Of a stretch of DNA of 14,523 nt, positions 6,637-12,926 are shown one piece after another. Source of the DNA: Sphingomonadaceae bacterium (GTDB taxonomy: Bacteria > Pseudomonadota > Alphaproteobacteria > Sphingomonadales > Sphingomonadaceae); the NCBI GenBank assembly GCA_023384025.1, contig JAHDXX010000059.1, positions 1 through 14,523 of the forward strand. The letters are read 5' to 3'. Numbering within the stretch: position 1 is the stretch's first letter; each line of letters opens with the position of its first letter. The notes below the pieces were generated by a model. It was given only the letters and a program-made list of their open reading frames with translations. It was not told the origin of the DNA and searched no databases. A program made the position numbers and the translations under genes.

Positions 6637-8690
6637 CAGTAAGCCAGTGTCACGTTGGCGAGGACCGAGTAGTAGGTCTTGTCCTGGCCGAGGTTGTCAA
6701 ACAGGTCGCGGAAGCCCTTGCCCGCGACCAGTGCGGCGCCGCTGAGGCGAACGACGATGTTCTGGGTCGACTTCGGGCGCCAGATTGCCGCTGCCGAAAG
6801 GTCCCACCCGATATCCTTGGGGATCGAGCCTTCGTTGCGCAGCGCCTGGAGGGTCGCGGTATTCTCGAACCACAAGTGGTTGGCATTGGCCGACAGCCGG
6901 AATTCCGGTGTGATATCGAAATCCGCCCCGGCGCCGACGAGCATCAGGCCGGGGTTGTTGAAGTTCGACTGGCCCTGTTCCTTGGACGAGCGCAGTGAAT
7001 TGAGGATGCCGTTGCGCCCGTTCACGCTGATCACCCGGCCGCCACCCGCAAACGGGATGGTCTGGCGGATCCAGTAACTGGTGTCGGCTCCTGCAAACAC
7101 CGGGTTCTCGAAGATCGCGTCGAACCCGGTTTCGACGTCGTCGTAAGGGTCGCCATCCCCGCTGGCGTAGGCAGCAGACAGGCGGAACCGCTTCCAGTCG
7201 TGGTCGTAGCTGAGTTCCGCCGCGCCGAAGAACGCGCGGATATCGGCCTTCTCGCTGGTGAAGAAGTTGTTCCGGTCTTCCCCCAGCGCGCCGTAGAAAC
7301 TGGCGGTCAGGTTGAGCCGGCCAATCCGCCCGTCAGCATTGTAGCCGAGATAGACGACATCGTATTCGCGCCCACGCAGATCACCCAGCAGTGCTGGGCG
7401 CACCGGGAAGCCGTTGGTGTCGATCTCGACGTCCTTCTTCTCCCGGTTCATGTTGTAGACGACGGTGAACTGACTGGTCAGTGCGCGGATCAGGAAGTCC
7501 TGGCGATAGACGTTGGCCACCACCAGGAAATCGCTGCGCGGGGTCTGCACCACGCTGTTGAGACCGCTGTTGGTGTCCTTCTCCAGCCGCCAGAACGCAC
7601 CGAGATTGTATTGCAGGCGGTTGTTGTCGCGGTTGCCGAAGAAGCGGATGCCGAGCTGGTTGTCGTTGAAGAGGAAGCCGCGGAAGTCGGACTGGAACGG
7701 CTGGATCCCGATGCGGAAGGAATCGAAATCGTACCGGTCCGACACGTTGCGGATGTGGTAATCGATGAAGGCTTCCTGCACGCCAAGGAAGTGATCGGTG
7801 CGGTGGGTCGGCTTGGTCGGCTCGACGAACAGCACGCGCCGCTCGGGCACGTCGACGTGGTTGATGTTGTACGCCAGGGTCAGGCGGTATTCGACGTCTG
7901 GCGGCTTGAACGCGGTGTTGCCCTTGATCAGCGCGAACCCGGTGATGAAGGTCTGCGCAGCAACAATGCTGGACGTGTTGCCGAACACATCCAGCCGGTC
8001 CGGATCGGCGGTGGTCTGGACGCCTACGGGTATCGGGAAGGTCCGCGGCTCGAGGATCGTGTCGCTGATGGCGTTGACGACGAAGAACCAGTCCTTGCCC
8101 TTGATCGGCAGCCACGGAACCTTGTCCGGGTTGATCGGGCGGTCACCCTTGTAGGTGTTCTGGTTGTACGGGTCCCACCACCGTTCCTTGACCAGCCCGA
8201 GGCTCTCGATGAGGCGCCACCGGTCGGGCACCGGGATCTGGTCGGTCGGGAAGGCTTCGGGCGGCGGAGCGCGGACCGCGCCTTCGTTGGTCTGGGTGAT
8301 CCGGTCAGGCAGTTCCTCGACATAGCCCGGGCGGCGGCGGCCATCGATCGATTCGTTGTCGACCATGGGTGGTTCGGCCGGCTCCACCTCGATCCTGGGC
8401 GCAGCCGCTGGTTCGGGTGGCAACTCACCCTCACCCTCGGCAGCGGGCTGCCCATCCTGCGCGCTGGCCAGCGCCAGAGTGCTGGCCGAGGAGGCAAGCG
8501 GGCGATGCTGGTAAGGCCGGAACGCTTCGGCGAAGGTGATCGGCAGAGCTTCCGTGCGCGGCGCAGCGGTCGGCAGGGCAAAAGTGGCAAACGCCTGGTC
8601 AAACCGCGGCTGCGCGGCTTGCGCAGTGTTCGCCGTGTCGGCCAGCGCGACCACCGGGATGACCATCGGCAGGATGACCGGCGCGACCAT
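6636..8690 (-). CDS. Outer-membrane beta-barrel protein, probable partner of the multiheme cytochromes
   Basis: This 684-residue protein ends in VLANVTLAY, with alternating hydrophobic residues and a final aromatic as in outer-membrane barrels recognised by BAM. Residues 200-684 alternate amphipathic strands with short turns and Asp/Asn/Gly-rich loops, without hydrophobic helices. The N-terminus is hydrophobic (residues 1-16) with a possible cleavage after AQA25, but lacks Lys/Arg, which is weak for a signal peptide. A Pro/Glu/Ala-rich segment (about 80-110) and a soluble stretch with WWDPYNQN (171-178) precede the barrel. By position, directly upstream of and overlapping a ten-haem cytochrome, it may form the porin sheath of an outer-membrane electron conduit, as MtrB/PioB do. 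I see no clear family match to MtrB, so this is inference; a plain porin or substrate channel is possible. The ATG at 8690 abuts the preceding TAG in the same frame and is preceded by GAGGG. Confidence 0.85.
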   Translation of the reverse strand: MVAPVILPMVIPVVALADTANTAQAAQPRFDQAFATFALPTAAPRTEALPITFAEAFRPYQHRPLASSASTLALASAQDGQPAAEGEGELPPEPAAAPRIEVEPAEPPMVDNESIDGRRRPGYVEELPDRITQTNEGAVRAPPPEAFPTDQIPVPDRWRLIESLGLVKERWWDPYNQNTYKGDRPINPDKVPWLPIKGKDWFFVVNAISDTILEPRTFPIPVGVQTTADPDRLDVFGNTSSIVAAQTFITGFALIKGNTAFKPPDVEYRLTLAYNINHVDVPERRVLFVEPTKPTHRTDHFLGVQEAFIDYHIRNVSDRYDFDSFRIGIQPFQSDFRGFLFNDNQLGIRFFGNRDNNRLQYNLGAFWRLEKDTNSGLNSVVQTPRSDFLVVANVYRQDFLIRALTSQFTVVYNMNREKKDVEIDTNGFPVRPALLGDLRGREYDVVYLGYNADGRIGRLNLTASFYGALGEDRNNFFTSEKADIRAFFGAAELSYDHDWKRFRLSAAYASGDGDPYDDVETGFDAIFENPVFAGADTSYWIRQTIPFAGGGRVISVNGRNGILNSLRSSKEQGQSNFNNPGLMLVGAGADFDITPEFRLSANANHLWFENTATLQALRNEGSIPKDIGWDLSAAAIWRPKSTQNIVVRLSGAALVAGKGFRDLFDNLGQDKTYYSVLANVTLAY

Positions 8691-10664
8691 CTACAGACCC
8701 TCGCACACGTTCTGCGCCGGATCGTCAAGGAACGGCGCAAACGGGCAGCTGACATAGCGCAAACGGACACCGCGCCCGCCGACATTGATCACGATGCGGT
8801 CTGCCCGGATATCCTTCGGCGCATTGCCCACCCCGCCCACCTTCAGGCCGCCGTTGTGGGTGCCGAGGAAACTGACCATGTCGTCCTGGTCGATCCCGTC
8901 ACCCGAGACACCGATCCCGCCGACCAGCTGGTTGCCGCGATAGATCGGCACCGAGCCGGGGAAGATCTGGATGCCGTTGGCCAGCCGGTTGTTCTGGGTA
9001 ATTCCGGTGCAGCGTTGGGGCGTGTCCGCGGAACCGCCATTGGTGACGATGTGGACCACGTGCTGGACGATATTGTCGATCACAAAGTCGCTCTGCAGGC
9101 CGACTGCAAACGGGCTGAACCGGCTCGACTGCTCGACCGACAGAGGTCCCGGCGCCTGCGCCACTTCGCCATCCGGGAAATAGGGCCGCGCCAGGTTGCC
9201 ACCGGACCGGTCGGCAAAGGCAACGGTCCCGGTCAGGGCGTTGGGATCGGCCAGGAACGTGCGGACCCGCTGTACATAGGGTGCACTGCGCGCCGACGTG
9301 CCCATCTGCGCCGCTGCTGTCGGGCTGGAGAAGAACGTCGCAGTGCGCGCTTTCTGCAACGACACGTCAGTGCCGAACATGGGGCCGTCAGGCGAGCGGA
9401 CGATGCCAAGAATGGCGCCCTGCGAATCGACCAGGCTGATGGTGGCCTGCATCCGGCTGTCGAGCGGGCGACGGATCTGCGCGCGCGCGCGGGACAGGAC
9501 CGTGAACGCTTCCTCGAGGATCGTGCGCACCTCGGCAGCGGTAAGCGGCTGTGCCACGATCCCCGCGTCTGTACCGCTGCGGATCGGATAGCGCCCGGCC
9601 CCGGCCCCGTTGGTCAGGACATAGGCATCGGGCAGCGAGAATTCCGCGCTCGTGCTCCGCCGCACGCCCGAAGCCTCGGTACCATAGGCAGTGCCCGCAC
9701 GAATCGTCCCGTCGGTATAGGCGGTCACCGCGATCAGCGTGCCGAGCGGGCCGTTGACTGCACCGAAGTTGGTCTGCAGCGGCGAGAGGTCGGCCGGAAC
9801 CATGTCGCTGTAGCGCAAGGTGGTGCCATCGACCGGGATCCGGTCGGCGAGGATCGTGCCCGGCGGCACGAAGCCCTGCGAGCCGGCCAGCGCGATGGCT
9901 TCCTCGTTGTCGACATCGACATCGAGGATGTTGGGATCGAACCCGTAGTCTCCGTCGCTGACCACCCCGATCCCGCCGACCACGACGCCGTTCTTGTACA
10001 GCGGGAAGCCGCCCGGGTCGGCCGAGAGGCCGAGCGGCGAACGCTTCGGTCCGATCAGCGCGCCGGTGCCGCCGCCCGCCACGAACCGCGCGGAGAGGTC
10101 GGAACAGGGCAGCTGGCTGAACTGCACCCCGAACAGCGGGCCGCTTTCCAGCCCAACCGTGGTCGGCGCTGGCGGGAAATGCTGCTGCACGATCTGGCTT
10201 GCCGTGCGGCTGGAGAAAGCATTGCCGCCGCTCGACAGGTATGCCCCGGTGATCGCCTTGGCGATCGCGGCAGCGGCGGCAGGCACGTCCACGCCCTGGA
10301 GGCCGATCTGCTCGCTGGCATTCTGCGCGAAGCCACCGATCTGGCGCGTGCTGACCCGGGTGGTCTGCGGCGATCCGTTCATCCGGAACACGCCGAGCAC
10401 GTTGCCCACCCGGTCGACCACGGCAATGGTGGCGGGCTGGCCGCGCGCCTGGGCTTCGCCCGCCGCCTGCGCGATCACCTGCTGGACCTCGGCCACCGAG
10501 AGAGCTTCCTGCGCCGGGTCGGTGAACAGCCGGTTGCTTGTCGGCGGAGGGGGCGGAGGCGGCGTGGGACCGCCGTTGGCGGGCGTGGAACTACCCGCGC
10601 CACCGCAGCTCGACAGAACCAGCGCAGCGGCAAGAATCGTTACAGGTGCCGTCTTGCGGGCCAT
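8691..10664 (-). CDS. Lipoprotein with two GlcG/HbpS-like (haem-binding type) domains
   Basis: This 657-residue protein starts with a lipoprotein signal: basic MARK, a hydrophobic core, and the lipobox LSSC with lipidated Cys20. Position +2 is Gly, not Asp, which favours outer-membrane sorting. A Pro-rich linker (33-41) follows. Two long units related to the GlcG/HbpS family (DUF336, haem_degrading) are visible. The first begins near residue 55 with LSVAEVQQVIAQAAGEA and TIAVVDRVGNVLGVFRM, and has GGIGVVSDG at 230-238. The second begins near 374 with LTAAEVRTILEEAF and ISLVDSQGAILGIVR, and has GGIGVSGDG at 582-590. Each domain carries large insertions compared with the usual 140-residue family member. 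HbpS-type proteins can bind haem or cobalamin, but many members are uncharacterised, so haem handling here is inference from context. The ATG at 10664 overlaps the cytochrome stop as TGATG, with GGAG 10 nt upstream; the stop TAG directly precedes the barrel's ATG. Confidence 0.88.
   Translation of the reverse strand: MARKTAPVTILAAALVLSSCGGAGSSTPANGGPTPPPPPPPTSNRLFTDPAQEALSVAEVQQVIAQAAGEAQARGQPATIAVVDRVGNVLGVFRMNGSPQTTRVSTRQIGGFAQNASEQIGLQGVDVPAAAAAIAKAITGAYLSSGGNAFSSRTASQIVQQHFPPAPTTVGLESGPLFGVQFSQLPCSDLSARFVAGGGTGALIGPKRSPLGLSADPGGFPLYKNGVVVGGIGVVSDGDYGFDPNILDVDVDNEEAIALAGSQGFVPPGTILADRIPVDGTTLRYSDMVPADLSPLQTNFGAVNGPLGTLIAVTAYTDGTIRAGTAYGTEASGVRRSTSAEFSLPDAYVLTNGAGAGRYPIRSGTDAGIVAQPLTAAEVRTILEEAFTVLSRARAQIRRPLDSRMQATISLVDSQGAILGIVRSPDGPMFGTDVSLQKARTATFFSSPTAAAQMGTSARSAPYVQRVRTFLADPNALTGTVAFADRSGGNLARPYFPDGEVAQAPGPLSVEQSSRFSPFAVGLQSDFVIDNIVQHVVHIVTNGGSADTPQRCTGITQNNRLANGIQIFPGSVPIYRGNQLVGGIGVSGDGIDQDDMVSFLGTHNGGLKVGGVGNAPKDIRADRIVINVGGRGVRLRYVSCPFAPFLDDPAQNVCEGL
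8698..8702 (-). promoter_or_regulatory. Ribosome binding site of the barrel gene, inside the lipoprotein coding end
   Basis: On the minus strand GAGGG lies 7 nt before the ATG at 8690, within the last codons of the lipoprotein gene. It supports independent initiation of the barrel protein at this ATG, even though both genes share a frame. Confidence 0.5.
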
Positions 10665-12067
10665 CAGCGCAGGGCTCCGATCGCACTGGTCGCCTGGCCA
10701 AGGGCAGCGCGGAACTGGGCCGGATTGTAGCTCTCCGGACTGCGCACTGCGCCATAGGCACGGTTGATGCTTGCCCGGATGCCGGTAGCCGCGCCGGTGG
10801 TGATCCGGCCATCGCGGACCATGGCATTGAGCAGGGTGTCGACCGCCATGACTGCCTGGGCCGAGCCGCTGTAGTCGGTGAACCGTGCGGTGAGGGTGCG
10901 GTCGGCAATGGCCTGGACTGCGGCAAAGGCATCGCCGCTTCCGAAGCTGCGACCGGCCAGCGCATCGGACAGAGCCGCCGCTTCACCACGCAGGCGCTGC
11001 GCCGCTGCCGAAGCTTCACCCCGGCCCACCCCCATGGCGCGGTGGAAGTCCTTGCTCGCCGCTTCGAACTGCGCCGCACGGCCGGGCACGAACGCCTTGG
11101 CAATGGCCGAGAGCATGATGATGTTCTCGTCATTGTACGGTGCATTGCCGAACGGGATTGGACGGCCCGGGTTGGTTTCGAAGGTCAGCTTGCGCTGGGG
11201 GCCATCGTTGATCGAACGGTGGCAGCTGTGGCAGTCGTAGAAATAGTACTGCGGGAACACCCCTTCCGTGCCGAAGCCGGGACGGGCGAACAGGTCGGTC
11301 GAACGGACCACCGCTTCGGCCTGGCCGACAGCCCACAGGCGGACATTGTCGGTCTTGCCCTTGCGCGCGGCATAATCGCCGTCTTCGTCGTGGTGCTGCT
11401 GCAGGGCGGAAAACAGGTCCAGCTCGAACGAGACGCGCGGGTGGCCGGCGGCCATCATCGAATGGGTCACGAACTGGCCGGGGCCGGTCCCGCCGAAGTG
11501 GCAGTCAAGGCAAACCTTGGCGCGCGTCTGCGGGCGATCGAGCGGGATCAGCCCGTTGGCGACATTGGAGGCATGGGTCGCGGGCTTGGCATAGTGCGAG
11601 GCAAGCCAGGTCGACGAAGGGCCATGGCAGCTCTCGCACCCGACCCCGTCGGACATCTGGAAGCGTTCGCCCTTAGGCGAGCCCGGTTCATAGGTGGCGT
11701 GGCAGCCGAGGCAGGCCGGTGCGGACGTCGCGGCACCCAGCCCGAGGCTGGCCGCAATCTGCTTGCCGCGCGGGCTGGCAAGAACCGCAAAGGCCCGGCT
11801 GTGCGCGCCGGCGGCCGAGGACGGCTCCTGCCAGGTCGCGATTTCATCCTGGCGAACCACCTCGCCATTGCCTTCGGCACGACCATGGCAGGTCGAGCCG
11901 GCGCATGTGGCGACGCCTTCATAGCGTGCACCGCTGGCCTGCGCCTGGATGGGCGAGCCCGGTTGCACCAGCAGTGCCACAGCACCAGCAATCAGGAGCA
12001 GCCAGCCGAAACGGCGCGATCCCGCGCCGTCTTTTCCCCGCATGGCCCGGTCGAGCCGAGTGACCAT
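10664..12067 (-). CDS. Five-haem c-type cytochrome (cytochrome c554-like) with a CX4CH site
   Basis: This 467-residue protein has an uncleaved-length signal peptide: basic residues to 19, a hydrophobic core at 20-34 and AQA at 42-44. Five haem-attachment motifs follow: CAGSTCH at 55-61 (CX4CH, not CX2CH), CLGCH at 119, CESCH at 144, CLDCH at 186 and CHSCH at 279. The motif order and the phrases YEGVATCAGSTCHG and DGVGCESCHGP resemble the cytochrome c554/multihaem family. The last 150 residues are helical, Ala-rich and haem-free. The expected location is periplasmic, where it could pass electrons between the inner-membrane pool and the outer-membrane module. The ATG at 12067 was chosen for the GGGGAAGG just upstream and a compact signal peptide. 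The frame is open to ATGs at 12100 and 12184, and an ATG at 12043 is also possible. Its TGA overlaps the lipoprotein ATG, so the downstream genes are coupled. It is the first gene after the 145-bp gap. Confidence 0.9.
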   Translation of the reverse strand: MVTRLDRAMRGKDGAGSRRFGWLLLIAGAVALLVQPGSPIQAQASGARYEGVATCAGSTCHGRAEGNGEVVRQDEIATWQEPSSAAGAHSRAFAVLASPRGKQIAASLGLGAATSAPACLGCHATYEPGSPKGERFQMSDGVGCESCHGPSSTWLASHYAKPATHASNVANGLIPLDRPQTRAKVCLDCHFGGTGPGQFVTHSMMAAGHPRVSFELDLFSALQQHHDEDGDYAARKGKTDNVRLWAVGQAEAVVRSTDLFARPGFGTEGVFPQYYFYDCHSCHRSINDGPQRKLTFETNPGRPIPFGNAPYNDENIIMLSAIAKAFVPGRAAQFEAASKDFHRAMGVGRGEASAAAQRLRGEAAALSDALAGRSFGSGDAFAAVQAIADRTLTARFTDYSGSAQAVMAVDTLLNAMVRDGRITTGAATGIRASINRAYGAVRSPESYNPAQFRAALGQATSAIGALR

Positions 12068-12070
12068 ATG

Positions 12071-12078
12071 CCTTCCCC
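12071..12078 (-). promoter_or_regulatory. Ribosome binding site of the five-haem cytochrome
   Basis: The minus strand reads GGGGAAGG, ending 3 nt before the ATG at 12067. The spacing is short but the purine run is the best one near any candidate start; the ATGs at 12043 and 12100 have nothing comparable. Confidence 0.45.
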
Positions 12079-12086
12079 GTTTCGCA

Positions 12087-12103
12087 GCGATGCGAGGCAT
12101 CGC
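12087..12103 (-). promoter_or_regulatory. Perfect hairpin/palindrome upstream of the cytochrome module
   Basis: GCGATGC and GCATCGC form a perfect 7-bp inverted repeat around a 3-nt loop, 19 nt upstream of the ATG at 12067. It could be an RNA hairpin in the leader (stability or translation control) or a protein-binding palindrome. No known operator is recognised. Confidence 0.4.
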
Positions 12104-12212
12104 CACCGATTCCCTCCCCGCCGTGGCGGAGTTCCCGTCAGTGCGCGGTTCCCTTTTGGGATTTCCCGCAATGCGACCCGGCAAGGCCAGTCATATGGCC
12201 CCGGTAATTCGT

Positions 12213-12926
12213 TCAGCTCATCGCCGAAGTGAGCAGTTCCAGCTGGTTGGTGCACCCCTTCTCGATGAGGCGCGCCGCCAGATCTTCCGGCTCTTCCGGC
12301 ACGCTTTCCAGCATGACGAAATTAACCTCGTTCGTCGACCCCCCATCTGGCGCCGCGATCGAATACTTTGCCCCGTCGGTCACAGGCATGGCTGCCGCGT
12401 CCCACGCCACGTCGCGGGTAGCCTCGGCAAAGGCGACATCGACCGACTGCCCGCCACTGCCCAGCTTGTAGACCGCTGCCGAATCGCCACCCGGGCGCCA
12501 CAGGCGCACCGCTTCCGGGCTGGCAACGCACATGGTGCCGGACCGCGAGACATCGACATACCACAGGTTGGGGCTGCGTTCAGCAGCGCCAGCCGCCGGG
12601 CCAGTGCCGCGCACCGCCCCCGTGCGGACCCGCGAAGCCGACCGCTGGCGCGTCAGAACCGCAAACGTCGAGCGCTTGCTTTCACCCGCCGCGCTGAGCC
12701 GGTGCACGCCGGCACCCTTGATCACGCGGGTGCCACCGCCGGTCAGCACAGTGACAGTGTCCCCATCGCGCAGCGTGATCGAGCCATTGTCGTCGATCTT
12801 CTTGCCCGCCGGGAACTGGCTGGCCGAAGGCCCGCTCGATGAAACGACCACCCCCGCCTGCGCCGCGCCGGCAATCGCCGCGCCCGCCAGTGCGAGACCG
12901 ATCGTGAATTTCCTAACCGAGAACAT
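12213..12926 (-). CDS. Exported FecR-like/unknown periplasmic protein coupled to the cyclase
   Basis: This 237-residue protein has a clear Sec signal peptide: MFSVRK, a hydrophobic core, and cleavage after AQA at residue 24. Residues 34-80 contain a segment reminiscent of FecR-type domains (FPAGKKI, SITLRDGDTVTVL, GGGTRVIKGAG). An Arg-rich linker (about 84-106) leads to a second beta-rich part with WYVDVSRSGTMCV, a WRP motif and AVYKL, and the C-terminus has the acidic EEPEDLAARLIEKGC. Cys133 and Cys225 could form a disulfide. The function is unknown; I recall similar small proteins beside CHASE2 cyclases, so it may sense or modulate the cyclase's periplasmic domain (inference). The ATG at 12926 has an excellent Shine-Dalgarno 8 nt upstream and overlaps the cyclase end by 14 nt. 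The frame is open further upstream to 13013, but that stretch lies within cyclase coding sequence and lacks a signal peptide. Confidence 0.85.
   Translation of the reverse strand: MFSVRKFTIGLALAGAAIAGAAQAGVVVSSSGPSASQFPAGKKIDDNGSITLRDGDTVTVLTGGGTRVIKGAGVHRLSAAGESKRSTFAVLTRQRSASRVRTGAVRGTGPAAGAAERSPNLWYVDVSRSGTMCVASPEAVRLWRPGGDSAAVYKLGSGGQSVDVAFAEATRDVAWDAAAMPVTDGAKYSIAAPDGGSTNEVNFVMLESVPEEPEDLAARLIEKGCTNQLELLTSAMS

Larger units (their letters stand above)
12068..12212. other. 145-bp intergenic gap, likely 5' region of the cytochrome module
   Basis: This is the only sizeable non-coding gap in the minus-strand unit. It contains a 5-bp inverted repeat GGCCA/TGGCC (12185-12200) shortly after the FecR-like stop codon, a TCCC/GGGA mini-hairpin (12150-12161) and a 7-bp perfect hairpin at 12087-12103. 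No T-run marks an intrinsic terminator and I cannot assign -35/-10 boxes with confidence. A promoter or processing site for the cytochrome module is plausible here. Confidence 0.4.

Noticed and set aside
7200..10730. Plus-strand open frame of 1176 codons
   Set aside because: It runs antisense across the barrel and lipoprotein genes, has an Arg/Asp/Val-rich composition typical of shadow frames, and shows no recognisable domain.
12065..12070. CATATG shared by the start of the five-haem cytochrome and the FecR-like gene (12924-12929), also at 12193-12198
   Set aside because: A six-base palindrome around an ATG is expected by chance and no larger shared sequence surrounds the copies.
12131..12152. 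Two GGAAC elements (minus strand) as possible EcfG-type stress promoters
   Set aside because: Neither has a CGTT-like -10 element at the required 16-17 nt distance.
10538..12232. Plus-strand open frame of 564 codons over the five-haem cytochrome
   Set aside because: It is antisense to a gene with five haem motifs and a signal peptide; no domain or ribosome binding site supports it.
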